Shown one piece after another: positions 8,135 to 16,309 of a DNA stretch of 22,579 nucleotides (the first letter of the stretch is position 1; the number at the start of each line of letters is the position of its first letter). The translations under genes were made by a program, and so were the position numbers. The notes beneath the pieces are model-generated. The model made no database searches. It saw only the letters and a list, made by a program, of their open reading frames with translations, and was not told where the DNA came from. The DNA lies in assembly GCA_002309635.1 (NCBI GenBank), contig DBXO01000015.1, positions 61,255 through 83,833 on the forward strand, written 5' to 3'. Origin of the DNA: Ruminococcus flavefaciens. GTDB taxonomy: Bacteria > Bacillota > Clostridia > Oscillospirales > Ruminococcaceae.

Positions 8135-8898
8135 TAAGGTCACTGATAACGGCGTTTCAGATGTATTCGCGAATACCTATGCCGAAAATTGAATGGAAGC
8201 CCGGGAACCGGCGCTTTTCACTCTGCTTTTTCCCTTTTGTGGGAGCTGTTATCGGCGGGCTGCTCATGCTGTGGTACCTCGTAGTCTCACGGCTCGGCTT
8301 CGGGAGCTTTATGTTCGGCGCGGGTGCAGCTGCTCTCAGCGTTCTTGTCACGGGAGGCATACATCTTGACGGCTTCTGCGACACATGCGACGCAAGGGCT
8401 TCGTGGGGAGACAGAGAACGCAGGCTTGAGATACTTAGTGATTCACATATAGGCGCTTTTGCAGCTATAAAGCTCGGGATATATCTCGTGCTCTACACAG
8501 CGGCCATGTCGGAGCTGTTTTCAGCTTCGGGAGCAGTCTCAGCTGCATGTGGTCATGTGCTTTCCCGTTCACTCAGCGGACTTGCAGCCGTAAGCTTCAG
8601 GTCAGCTAAAAAAGAGGGAACTCTTTACAGCTTTACAAGTGCTGCCGACAGAAAAAGCACTCTTTTTGCCCTTTCATTTACGGCGGCGCTGAGCTGCTGT
8701 GCAATGCTGGCGGTGAACTTGTCCGCGGGACTTTGCGGAACTGCCGCAGCTTTTGTTGCTATGGCGTATTACCGCCATATGGCTTATAAGGAATTCGGAG
8801 GGATAACAGGCGACCTTGCAGGCTGGTTCCTGCAGATATGCGAGCTGTCAGCAGCTGCCGCGGCTGCCTTTGCATACAGAATATCGGAGGTAATCTAA
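8131..8898 (+). CDS. cobS: Adenosylcobinamide-GDP ribazoletransferase (cobalamin synthase) CobS
   Basis: CobS is an integral membrane enzyme that joins GDP-cobinamide to the alpha-ribazole (phosphate) produced via CobT. I start it at ATG 8131, which overlaps the cobU stop as ATGA and gives 255 residues, the family size. An upstream in-frame start at 8089 would prefix non-conserved residues from the cobU coding region. Motifs are GGIHLDGFCDTCDA (75-88), RERRLEILSDSHIGAFA (95-111) and FGGITGDLAGWFLQICE (222-238). The Asp-rich and charged motifs alternate with several hydrophobic segments (about 31-52, 58-76, 113-130, 178-212, 238-248). The stop shares one base with the next start. Confidence 0.95.
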   Translation: MIRSLITAFQMYSRIPMPKIEWKPGNRRFSLCFFPFVGAVIGGLLMLWYLVVSRLGFGSFMFGAGAAALSVLVTGGIHLDGFCDTCDARASWGDRERRLEILSDSHIGAFAAIKLGIYLVLYTAAMSELFSASGAVSAACGHVLSRSLSGLAAVSFRSAKKEGTLYSFTSAADRKSTLFALSFTAALSCCAMLAVNLSAGLCGTAAAFVAMAYYRHMAYKEFGGITGDLAGWFLQICELSAAAAAAFAYRISEVI

Positions 8899-9296
8899 TG
8901 AAATTAATAATCGGAGGAGCATATCAGGGCAAGATAGCCGTTGCATGCAGGCTGTTCGGATTTACCGAGGCTGAAATGGTAAACGGTTCTACCTGTGATT
9001 TTGAAGAGGTATTTACTGCCGGATGCATAAAGAGCTATCACAGGATAATCGCCCGTCTGATCGCGCAGGGCGTAAGCCCGATTGAGTTTACGAAGCGGCT
9101 CTGCCTTGAAAATCAGGACGCCGTAATAATCATGGACGAGATAGGCTGCGGTATCGTTCCTGTAGAAAAATCGGAGCGCAGGCGTCGAGAAGACACTGGA
9201 CGCTGCGGCTGCATAATCTCATCGGCAAGCGATACGGTTATCCGTGTCATATGCGGTATACCCGTGTTCCTGAAAGGCAGCGGGAATGAGGATTGA
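8898..9296 (+). CDS. Short CobU-like protein with kept GIVP signature and degenerate Walker A
   Basis: The protein has 132 residues, and its start at 8898 (TAATG with cobS, GGAGG at 8886-8890) is well supported. It resembles CobU at both ends but lacks about 40-50 residues between them. The N-terminus IIGGAYQGKIA (4-14) is a P-loop-like GxxxxGK whose Ser/Thr is replaced by Ile13. The central CDFEEVF...SPIEFTKRL segment has no obvious counterpart to the CobU histidine region. The C-terminal half carries DEIGCGIVPVEKSE (80-93), an Arg-rich RRRREDTGR, and CGIPVFLKG (119-127), which are the CobU signatures absent from the CobU at 7616-8134. Databases may label it CobU. I infer a partner, allosteric or sub-functionalised copy, but the reaction cannot be assigned from sequence. 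Confidence 0.85.
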   Translation: MKLIIGGAYQGKIAVACRLFGFTEAEMVNGSTCDFEEVFTAGCIKSYHRIIARLIAQGVSPIEFTKRLCLENQDAVIIMDEIGCGIVPVEKSERRRREDTGRCGCIISSASDTVIRVICGIPVFLKGSGNED

Positions 9297-9846
9297 TCTT
9301 ATCCGTCACGGCAAGACCGAGGGCAACATTGAAATGCGCTACATCGGCAGGACTGACGAGCCTCTTTCCTTTTCGGGGATCGCTGAGCTTGCTGTCATCA
9401 GCTATCCGAAGTGCGGCATGCTGATAACGAGTCCCATGAAGCGATGCATACAGACTGCGGAGCTGATATTCCCGGATACCGAGCCGGTGATATGCGAGGC
9501 TCTCAGGGAATGCGATTTCGGCGATTTTGAGGGCAGGAACTGCATCGAGCTCAGCCTTGACATACGTTATCAGCGCTGGATAGACAGCGGCGGCGAAGCA
9601 GCTTTTCCAAACGGCGAAGCTCCTGCGGATTTCAAGAACCGAAGTACAGACGGCTTTCTCAGCTGTCTTGAAGGGCTTCCCGGGGATGCTCATGTGACCT
9701 TTGTTGTTCACGGAGGTACTATCATGGCAGTTATGGAGCGTTTTGCTCTTCCCGCAAAGGGTTACTACGACTGGCATACTGCCAACGGACACGGCTTTGT
9801 CACTGAATTTGACGGAAAAAATATTACGGTCACGGAGAAGATATGA
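9286..9846 (+). CDS. cobC: Histidine phosphatase family protein, probable alpha-ribazole phosphatase (CobC type)
   Basis: The protein belongs to the phosphoglycerate mutase-like histidine phosphatases, with 186 residues. The phosphate-accepting LIRHGKTEGN has Arg7 and His8. TSPMKRCIQTAEL (48-60) supplies Arg53, ALRECDFGDFEGR (72-84) supplies Glu75, and VVHGGTIMAV (140-149) supplies His142, so the four catalytic positions of the superfamily look intact. Its place in the nucleotide-loop part of a cobalamin operon, beside cobT, cobU and cobS, supports removal of the 5'-phosphate from alpha-ribazole phosphate or cobalamin phosphate. The sequence alone proves only the superfamily. It overlaps the short CobU-like gene by 11 bases, the longest overlap here, and cbiB by 4. 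Confidence 0.88.
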   Translation: MRIDLIRHGKTEGNIEMRYIGRTDEPLSFSGIAELAVISYPKCGMLITSPMKRCIQTAELIFPDTEPVICEALRECDFGDFEGRNCIELSLDIRYQRWIDSGGEAAFPNGEAPADFKNRSTDGFLSCLEGLPGDAHVTFVVHGGTIMAVMERFALPAKGYYDWHTANGHGFVTEFDGKNITVTEKI

Positions 9847-10814
9847 ACTACTTTATCGCGGTGCTTCCGCTTGTTATAGGCGCAGTCCTTGACTGTGCCA
9901 TAGGCGATCCTTATACCATGCCTCACCCGATAAGGCTGATAGGCAGGCTCATCTCAGGGCTGGAAACTTTTGTGAGAAGAAGCTTTGCAGGCCGTCTGCG
10001 CTCCGGAGGAGTTTTTCTGGCTGTAACTGTTTTGCTGGTGTCGGCGGCAGTGCCTGCGGCTGTACTTATTGTCAGCTACAGTATCAGCTTATGGCTTGGA
10101 GCGGCTGTGGAGGGCGTGATGTGCTACTATCTTATGGCTGCAAGGTGTCTGCGTGACGAAAGCATGAAGGTATATGACCGTATAGCTTCGGGAGATGTTG
10201 AGGGAGCACGCAGGGCTGTCTCGATGATAGTGGGCAGGGATACGGCTGTTCTCGATGAAAATGGAATAATAAGAGCGGCTGTGGAAACGGTTGCGGAAAA
10301 TACTTCCGACGGAGTGACTGCTCCCCTGATGTACATGGGTGCGGGAGGAGCGGTGCTTGGTTTTTTTTATAAGGCAGCAAATACTATGGATTCAATGATA
10401 GGCTATAAGAATGAAAAATATGCGGATATAGGCAGGTTTGCAGCTAAGCTGGACGATGTGCTGAACTATTTCCCGTCGCGTATCACCGCTCTCGCTATGA
10501 TAGTGACTGCTCCTTTGACAGGATTGGACGGCAGTGGAGCTTTCCGCATATGGAAAAGAGACAGAAGAAAGCATGCAAGTCCAAATTCCGCGCAGACAGA
10601 GTCTGCCTGTGCGGGAGCTCTCGGGGTAAGGCTTGCAGGCGACGCATACTACTTCGGAGAGCTTCACAAAAAGGAGTTCATAGGTGACAGTGTGCGTGAG
10701 ATAGAAAACGGCGATATACGCCGTGCAAACAGGCTGATGTTTGCAAGTTCGGCTCTGGTGTTTGCGGCAGCGGCAGCAGTAAGGGCACTTATATTCGGAG
10801 GTATCCTATGCTGA
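9843..10814 (+). CDS. cbiB: Adenosylcobinamide-phosphate synthase CbiB (membrane protein)
   Basis: CbiB attaches the aminopropanol (or its phosphate) side chain to adenosylcobyric acid. It has 323 residues, typical of the family. The N-terminal signature is LDCAIGDPYTMPHPIRLIGR (16-35). A second conserved block is VETVAENTSDGVTAPL (147-162). A third is KAANTMDSMIGYKNEKYADI (177-196), continuing to DVLNYFPSR. RRKHASPNSAQTESACAGAL (241-260) is the fourth. Hydrophobic stretches near 3-15, 56-92, 160-176, 212-226 and 299-320 fit an integral membrane protein. The gene overlaps cobC as ATGA and cobD by 7 bases. Confidence 0.96.
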   Translation: MNYFIAVLPLVIGAVLDCAIGDPYTMPHPIRLIGRLISGLETFVRRSFAGRLRSGGVFLAVTVLLVSAAVPAAVLIVSYSISLWLGAAVEGVMCYYLMAARCLRDESMKVYDRIASGDVEGARRAVSMIVGRDTAVLDENGIIRAAVETVAENTSDGVTAPLMYMGAGGAVLGFFYKAANTMDSMIGYKNEKYADIGRFAAKLDDVLNYFPSRITALAMIVTAPLTGLDGSGAFRIWKRDRRKHASPNSAQTESACAGALGVRLAGDAYYFGELHKKEFIGDSVREIENGDIRRANRLMFASSALVFAAAAAVRALIFGGILC

Positions 10815-11842
10815 ACGGACATCACGGCGGGAACGATCTTGCTCTCTGTACGGAGCTTGATTTTTCCGCAAATCTCAATCCGCTGGGCATGCCCGAAAAC
10901 GTTCGCAGAGCAGTTATTGCTTCGGCGTCGGAATGGGAAAGGTACCCCGATCCGATGTGCCGTGTGCTCCGCAGAAAGCTTGCTGATAAGCTTGGCGTGG
11001 GCTTTGAGAGCATAGTCTGCGGCAACGGGGCCGATGATCTGATCTATCGCGCAGTGTCGGCGCTGAAGCCCGGGAGGGCGCTAATATGCGCACCGTCATT
11101 CGGTGAGTATCATAAGGCGCTTTGCGATAACGGTTGCATTGTCGATATGCACTTTCTCGGATATGAAAACGGATTTGAACTCAACGACAGGATACTCGGA
11201 AGTATCGCAGGGCATGATATGGTCATTATTGCTTCTCCCAACAATCCTACCGGACGGACTGCGGAGCCGGAACTGCTTGCTGAAATTGCCGGGGAATGCA
11301 GCGATGACGGTGCATATCTGCTTTGCGACGAGAGCTTTATCGGATTTGCGGAAAACAGCGAAAAGCTTTCTGCGCTTAACTGCATGAACGAAAGCGTTAT
11401 CGTTCTTCGTTCCTTTACGAAGCTGTTTGCAATGGCGGGACTGCGGCTCGGCTATGCAGTCTGCGGAAGTGCGGAGACTGCTGATAGAATAGCCTGCTCG
11501 GGACAGTACTGGAGCGTTTCTGCTCCGGCACAGGCTGCCGGAATGGCCGCCCTTGACGAAAACGACTATATCAGTAAAACGAAAGTTTTTATAAAAGAAC
11601 AGCGGGAATGCCTTTCGGCTGAGCTCACAGGTATGGGCATTGTTGTGTTCCCGTCGGATACGGATTTTATTTTGTTTAAAGCCGGTAAGAAGCTGGGGGA
11701 GCTTCTTTTGGAGGAAAAAATTCTGATACGGAGCTGTGCGGATTATTACGGGCTCGACGAGAGCTATTTCCGTATTGCGGTGCGTACAGAGAAAGAGAAT
11801 GAGCAGCTGATGGCTGCAATAAGGAGGATAATGAATGGCTAA
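10808..11842 (+). CDS. cobD: PLP-dependent L-threonine-O-3-phosphate decarboxylase-like protein CobD
   Basis: This is a class I/II aminotransferase-fold PLP enzyme of 344 residues. In cobalamin operons this family decarboxylates threonine phosphate to (R)-1-amino-2-propanol phosphate, the substrate of CbiB encoded just upstream. The N-terminal HHGGND is typical of CobD. The PLP pocket shows CGNGADDLIY (71-80), SPNNPTGR (143-150), Asp174 in LLCDESF, and the Schiff-base Lys205 in RSFTKLFAMAGLRLGY. A strong GGAGG at 10797-10801 precedes the ATG by 6 bases. The close relative histidinol-phosphate aminotransferase is the main alternative by sequence, but the HGG start and context favour CobD. No PduX-type threonine kinase is in the window. 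Confidence 0.91.
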   Translation: MLNGHHGGNDLALCTELDFSANLNPLGMPENVRRAVIASASEWERYPDPMCRVLRRKLADKLGVGFESIVCGNGADDLIYRAVSALKPGRALICAPSFGEYHKALCDNGCIVDMHFLGYENGFELNDRILGSIAGHDMVIIASPNNPTGRTAEPELLAEIAGECSDDGAYLLCDESFIGFAENSEKLSALNCMNESVIVLRSFTKLFAMAGLRLGYAVCGSAETADRIACSGQYWSVSAPAQAAGMAALDENDYISKTKVFIKEQRECLSAELTGMGIVVFPSDTDFILFKAGKKLGELLLEEKILIRSCADYYGLDESYFRIAVRTEKENEQLMAAIRRIMNG

Positions 11843-13301
11843 GGCTATTATGATACAGGGGACTATGTCCAACGCAGGAAAGAGTTTTTTCGCGGCAGCG
11901 CTTTGCCGTATATTCAGACAGGACGGGTACAGCTGTGCTCCGTTCAAATCTCAGAACATGGCACTGAATTCGTATATCACCGCCGAGGGGCACGAGATAG
12001 GCAGAGCTCAGGCCATGCAGGCGGAGGCGGCAGGCATTGAGCCCTCTGTGCTCATGAATCCCATACTGCTCAAGCCCACGACAAACGTCGGTTCGCAGAT
12101 AATAGTCAACGGCAGAACTGTGGGAAATATGACCGCTTCGGAATATTTCCGCAGCAAAAATGAGCTTATACCGAGGATAAAGGAGTCCTACGACAAGCTT
12201 GCGGCAGAGCATGATATCATCGTTATCGAGGGGGCAGGCAGTCCTGTTGAGCTTAACCTGAAAACGGACGATATAGTCAATATGGGCATGGCTAAGATAG
12301 CGAAAGCACCGGTGCTCCTTGTGGGGGATATCGACAGAGGCGGCATCTTTGCGCAGCTGCTCGGTACGCTGGGGCTTCTCGAGGCTGATGAGCTGGATAT
12401 GGTAAAGGGACTCGTGGTCAATAAATTCAGAGGCGATATATCACTTTTCGACAGCGGAAAAGATATACTGTTCGAGCGGGGCGGAAAGCCCGTTCTCGGA
12501 GTTGTGCCGCAGCTTGACTGCGATATCGAGGATGAGGACAGCCTTTCGACGAAGCTTGAGGGAAAGGCGGCGGGACTTATCGATATCGCCGTTATAAGAC
12601 TGCCTAAAATATCCAATTTTACTGATTTTGATGTTTTCTCGCAGTATGACGGAGTTTCCGTCCGCTATGTCACGAGATATGAGGAGCTTGAAAATCCCGA
12701 TATGATAATAATTCCCGGGACAAAGAGCACTATCTGCGATATGAAATGGCTCCGTGAGAGCGGAATGGAGGCTGTTATAAAGAGGTGCGCCGCTAACGGA
12801 GTGCCTGTATTCGGCATTTGCGGCGGTTATCAGATGATGGGCGAGACCATTGCGGATCCTCTTGACAGCGAGTGCGGCGGAAGTATAAACGGCATGGGCC
12901 TTCTCAGGTGCAGGACTGTTTTCATGGGTGAGAAAAGACAGACACAGACAAGAGGAAGATTCAGAAATATCGGCGGTTTTTTCAGCTGCCTCAGCGGCGC
13001 TGAGTTCATCGGCTATGAGATACACATGGGCAGCACAGACAGCGGCGAAAGAAAGCTCCTTGACTGTGGAGGAGCTTACTCGGGGAATATCTGCGGCTGC
13101 TATATCCACGGTATCTTCGACAGCTCACAGGTCTCGGAGCGCATAGTGAAAAAGCTTTACGACAGTAAGGGCATAACCTACCGCGGCGGCATGGTGGACA
13201 GGACTGCTTACAAGGAAAGACAGTATGAGCTTCTTGCTGAGGGCGTGCGCAGAAGCATCGATACCGGACTGCTGTACAGGATAATAGAGGAGGGTATCTG
13301 A
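11835..13301 (+). CDS. cbiP: Cobyric acid synthase CbiP
   Basis: CbiP performs four glutamine-dependent amidations (b, d, e and g side chains) on adenosylcobyrinate diamide to give cobyric acid. It has 488 residues, the usual length. The N-terminal ATPase has GTMSNAGKS (9-17), FKSQNMALNSY (37-47), EIGRAQAMQAEAA (54-66) and PILLKPTTNVGSQ (76-88). The central GDIDRGGIFAQLLGT (164-178) is also diagnostic. The C-terminal amidotransferase has Cys329 in FGICGGYQMMG and His425 in YIHGIFDS. AAGGAGG at 11821-11827 precedes the start by 7 bases inside the end of cobD. The stop shares one base with cbiC (TGATG). Confidence 0.97.
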   Translation: MAKAIMIQGTMSNAGKSFFAAALCRIFRQDGYSCAPFKSQNMALNSYITAEGHEIGRAQAMQAEAAGIEPSVLMNPILLKPTTNVGSQIIVNGRTVGNMTASEYFRSKNELIPRIKESYDKLAAEHDIIVIEGAGSPVELNLKTDDIVNMGMAKIAKAPVLLVGDIDRGGIFAQLLGTLGLLEADELDMVKGLVVNKFRGDISLFDSGKDILFERGGKPVLGVVPQLDCDIEDEDSLSTKLEGKAAGLIDIAVIRLPKISNFTDFDVFSQYDGVSVRYVTRYEELENPDMIIIPGTKSTICDMKWLRESGMEAVIKRCAANGVPVFGICGGYQMMGETIADPLDSECGGSINGMGLLRCRTVFMGEKRQTQTRGRFRNIGGFFSCLSGAEFIGYEIHMGSTDSGERKLLDCGGAYSGNICGCYIHGIFDSSQVSERIVKKLYDSKGITYRGGMVDRTAYKERQYELLAEGVRRSIDTGLLYRIIEEGI

Positions 13302-13930
13302 TGGAACTTGAGTATGTACTTCCTAAGGATATAGAACACAGGAGCTTTGAGATCATCGAAGCCGAGCTTGGCGGGCGGAAGCTCCCCGATGATATAAAGC
13401 CCATAGTTATGCGTGCCATACATACAACTGCTGATTTCGATTACTATGACAACATGTATTTTTCCGTGGGAGCCGTGGAAAAGGCTCTGGCTGCAATAGC
13501 AGAGGGAGCTGTGTTCATAACAGATACGAATATGGCAAAGGCAGGCATAAACAAGGCTGCTCTTGCAAGACACGGCTGCACTGTGGAGTGCTTCATGGCC
13601 GACAGTGATGTGGCAGAGGCGGCGTCAGAAAAAGGTACCACAAGAGCAGCAGCTTCAGTGGACAAGGCAGCTTCTGCAGACAAGCCCGTGATATATGCGG
13701 TCGGAAATGCTCCTACCGCACTTATCAGACTGAGGGAGCATATCAAGGACGGCAGCTTTATCCCCCGTGTGGTCATAGGTGTACCCGTAGGCTTTGTGAA
13801 TGTTGTGCAGTCGAAGGAGCTCATCATCGAAAGCGGAATTCCCTGCATAGTGGCAAGGGGAAGAAAGGGCGGCAGCAATGTTGCGGCAGCCGTATGCAAT
13901 GCCCTGCTGTATATGGCTGACAAAAAATAA
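13301..13930 (+). CDS. cbiC: Cobalt-precorrin-8 methylmutase CbiC
   Basis: CbiC moves the C11 methyl to C12, giving cobyrinate, the substrate of CbiA. It has 209 residues, as in the family. The catalytic-type His41 lies in RAIHTTADFDY. ITDTNMAKAGI (73-83), AVGNAPTAL (133-141), GVPVGFVNVVQSKE (160-173) and ARGRKGGSNVAAA (185-197) are the conserved blocks. GAGGAGG at 13287-13293 precedes the ATG by 7 bases. A short Ala/Ser/Lys-rich stretch around 106-128 is a linker in low-complexity style and does not disturb a motif. It is the last gene of the operon, and a terminator begins a few bases after the stop. Confidence 0.96.
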   Translation: MELEYVLPKDIEHRSFEIIEAELGGRKLPDDIKPIVMRAIHTTADFDYYDNMYFSVGAVEKALAAIAEGAVFITDTNMAKAGINKAALARHGCTVECFMADSDVAEAASEKGTTRAAASVDKAASADKPVIYAVGNAPTALIRLREHIKDGSFIPRVVIGVPVGFVNVVQSKELIIESGIPCIVARGRKGGSNVAAAVCNALLYMADKK

Positions 13931-13935
13931 TACCT

Positions 13936-13962
13936 AAAGGCTGTGCTTTGCACAGCTTTTTT
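13936..13962 (+). terminator. Intrinsic terminator of the cobalamin operon
   Basis: A perfect 7-bp stem GCTGTGC (13940-13946) and GCACAGC (13950-13956) closes a TTT loop and is followed by six T's (13957-13962). AAAG before the stem can pair with the T's to lengthen it. It begins shortly after the cbiC stop and fits a Rho-independent terminator of the whole operon. Confidence 0.9.
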
Positions 13963-14035
13963 CATTTTACGGCACGCTTTGACCTGATTTTATCATTTTC
14001 GGCAGCGGATAACGACGGAATAATCACCGGACAGA

Positions 14036-14044
14036 TGTTATAAT
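14036..14044 (+). promoter_or_regulatory. Extended -10 promoter for the spoIIE-like gene
   Basis: The sequence TGTTATAAT is an exact extended -10 element (TGnTATAAT). No good -35 hexamer stands 17 bases upstream (CGGAAT), as is common for extended -10 promoters. The predicted transcript would start near 14051 and carry AGGTGAT (14063-14069) before the ATG at 14075. I see no clear Spo0A box in 13963-14035. The assignment to sigma-A is inferred. Confidence 0.65.
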
Positions 14045-14074
14045 TTATCGTATATTTTTGTGAGGTGATAAAAG

Positions 14075-16309
14075 ATGTTAAAAATAAAGGCGCTGATGTC
14101 GTGGAAGTACGGAGGGTTTGCGGCAGCCTATGCCGCAGCAGCTGCGGCGGGCTTCTTCCTTGCGGGAACAAGGGTGGCGGGAGTAGCTTCGTTTGCTGAT
14201 ATATCTGTTTCGGGAGCTGTCGGACTTCCTTATTCTGCTGCTGTTTTCGCGGGTAGTCTCGTGCGTAGCATCATAAGCGGCGGTGTGGGACATAATATCG
14301 TTAAGCTCTCTTCTCTTGCACTCATCGTTATAATAAAAATGTTCCTTGAACCTAAAAATGACCCGAAGCTCTGCGGCATAAATACCGCCGTGAGCGTTTT
14401 TGCCTCGGGAGCGGCTGTGTCCGCGGTTATCGGCGAGCTGATATATAAACTGCTGTTTTACGGATTTTATGCCGCGCTTGCAGGCTTTACGGCTTACTCG
14501 GCGGCAAGGGTCATAACGGAGATAAAACGGCGCAGAACGGTGGATATTTCAGGTATGAACGGCTTTTCCTGCGCGGTCGTGTACATCATGTTCATATCCT
14601 CTCTGTGCTCGGTAAAGCTGCCGACGGTCAATGCGGGTATGATAGTTTCCGCAGCTGTTACGCTTACCGGCGCATATTTCTACCGTCAGAACGGCGGTGT
14701 ATTCTGCGGCGCTCTTTCTGTATGCGGAGCTTTCCTTTCCTCCGCCGCAGTCGGAACGAATATGGTCCTCCTTCCTGCGGCGGGACTGCTGACCGGATAT
14801 CTTTACAGGCAGAAGAATCATATTGCCGCAGCCTGTTTTGTCGGGATAAATTTTGCACTTACGGTCTTTACGGGAATGACTGTCAAGGGCGTGGAGAACA
14901 TGATGGACGTGCTGCTCGGAGCGGTTATATTCCTGCCTGTTTCGGCATTTTATTCCGACAAGTGGATAAGGACCGGCAATGAGAATTCCGGAGCCCTTTC
15001 GGAAATGATAAGCACGAAAATGGACTTCCTTTCAAACACGGTGAGCGAGCTTCGCAGCGAGTCCGAGCGCATATCGGAAATGCTGCTGAAAAGCGGCGAT
15101 ACGGACAGGGAGATAAGCGAAAACTCCGATAAGGTCTGCTCACTTTGCTACAGGAGAGCCTTCTGCTGGAAGTCCGACAGAGGCAATACATACCGCGGCT
15201 TTTCAAAACTTGCGGATATGACGGAGTTCGCTGCGGAGAGCTTTCCCGCAGAGCTTGATGAATGCATACGCAAGGGAGATCTCATTGACGCCTTTACAAA
15301 AAGCTCCCGTGAAAAAGCGGCGGCAAAGCTTATGGAAATGCGCTTTTCGGAGAGCCGTAGTCTGCTCCACGAACAGCTCAGGATAACCGAGGATATAATA
15401 CGTTCAGCAGGAGAGCGTGTGGACGTGAGCTATTCCGAGACCGTCAGCAGGAGCATTAAGCACAAGTTGGAAAAATTCGGTATCATAACGAGGAATATTA
15501 TTGCTTACTACAACAGCAGGAACCGCCTTATCGCAGAGATATACTTTGACAGCGAGGATGCTCCCGGCTCGGGGACGAGGGTCTGCGATCTCATTGCAGA
15601 CGAGCTTCAGCTTTCGCTTGACTGTACCGGGCCGGTGCGGTCGGGTGACGAGGTGCGTATCCGTGTATATGAAAAGCCCCGCTATGGAATGGAAGTATAT
15701 GCTGCTTCTGCGGGAGCGGATAATTCGGGGGATAACGGGGATACTCATACAGTATTCTTTGACGGTATCGGAGCGGTATACGCTGTCCTTTCAGACGGTA
15801 TGGGAACAGGCTGCGAAGCTGCCAGTGAGTCGCGCATGGTTGTAAGTCTGTTCCGCAGACTTATCACCGGCGGAGTTGAACTTGAAGCTGCCGTGAAACT
15901 GGTAAATTCCGTAATGGTGACCAAGTCGTGGGAGGAGAGCTTTGCCACTCTTGATGCAGTACGTATAGACTTGGACGACTGCGGTCTCACAGTTATAAAA
16001 TCTGGAGCGGCTGCGACAATAATCAGGCACAGGGGGAACGTTATGAAGATAACCTCTCCTACATTCCCGATCGGCATCTATGAGACCTCTGAGGTCTTTG
16101 TGAGAAACTGTGAATTTGAATCGGGTGACATGATAATAATGTTCTCGGACGGCATTTCCGAGAACGCCTATCCCTTTATCAAGGAGCTGCTTCTGGGCGG
16201 TGACGACATCAGGCATATCGTTGACGAGATAAGCGGAAAAGCTCAGGTATTCAATCCCTGTATACATTCTGACGATGTCACTGTCATCGGGGTGAGAGTT
16301 ACGGGTTGA
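14075..16309 (+). CDS. spoIIE: SpoIIE-like membrane PP2C-type serine phosphatase
   Basis: The protein has 744 residues (B. subtilis SpoIIE has about 827). In that family, SpoIIE at the polar septum dephosphorylates the anti-anti-sigma factor SpoIIAA to release forespore sigma F. Residues 1 to about 295 contain roughly ten hydrophobic segments. A charged central region follows (about 300-540), including CSLCYRRAFCW (355-365), a cysteine cluster typical of SpoIIE. The C-terminal PP2C domain (about 545-744) keeps metal-ligand aspartates in LSDGMGTG (Asp574), FSDGISE (Asp692) and SDDVTVI (Asp733/734), plus ESFATLDAVRIDL (621-633). It stands alone between a terminator and the glycogen operon. The family call is strong, but whether the host sporulates cannot be told from here. 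Confidence 0.93.
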   Translation: MLKIKALMSWKYGGFAAAYAAAAAAGFFLAGTRVAGVASFADISVSGAVGLPYSAAVFAGSLVRSIISGGVGHNIVKLSSLALIVIIKMFLEPKNDPKLCGINTAVSVFASGAAVSAVIGELIYKLLFYGFYAALAGFTAYSAARVITEIKRRRTVDISGMNGFSCAVVYIMFISSLCSVKLPTVNAGMIVSAAVTLTGAYFYRQNGGVFCGALSVCGAFLSSAAVGTNMVLLPAAGLLTGYLYRQKNHIAAACFVGINFALTVFTGMTVKGVENMMDVLLGAVIFLPVSAFYSDKWIRTGNENSGALSEMISTKMDFLSNTVSELRSESERISEMLLKSGDTDREISENSDKVCSLCYRRAFCWKSDRGNTYRGFSKLADMTEFAAESFPAELDECIRKGDLIDAFTKSSREKAAAKLMEMRFSESRSLLHEQLRITEDIIRSAGERVDVSYSETVSRSIKHKLEKFGIITRNIIAYYNSRNRLIAEIYFDSEDAPGSGTRVCDLIADELQLSLDCTGPVRSGDEVRIRVYEKPRYGMEVYAASAGADNSGDNGDTHTVFFDGIGAVYAVLSDGMGTGCEAASESRMVVSLFRRLITGGVELEAAVKLVNSVMVTKSWEESFATLDAVRIDLDDCGLTVIKSGAAATIIRHRGNVMKITSPTFPIGIYETSEVFVRNCEFESGDMIIMFSDGISENAYPFIKELLLGGDDIRHIVDEISGKAQVFNPCIHSDDVTVIGVRVTG

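Noticed and set aside
11096..11947. Minus-strand open frame of about 283 codons opposite cobD and the start of cbiP
   Set aside because: The plus-strand proteins have intact catalytic motifs throughout. The antisense product has no family features.
13610..13690. Ala/Ser/Lys-rich stretch in CbiC as an insertion or repeat
   Set aside because: CbiC family members carry a variable linker here, the length of the whole protein is normal, and the flanking motifs are intact.
13931..14074. Small RNA or riboswitch between cbiC and the spoIIE-like gene
   Set aside because: The 144 bases are accounted for by the terminator and the extended -10 promoter. No further conserved-looking structure is visible.
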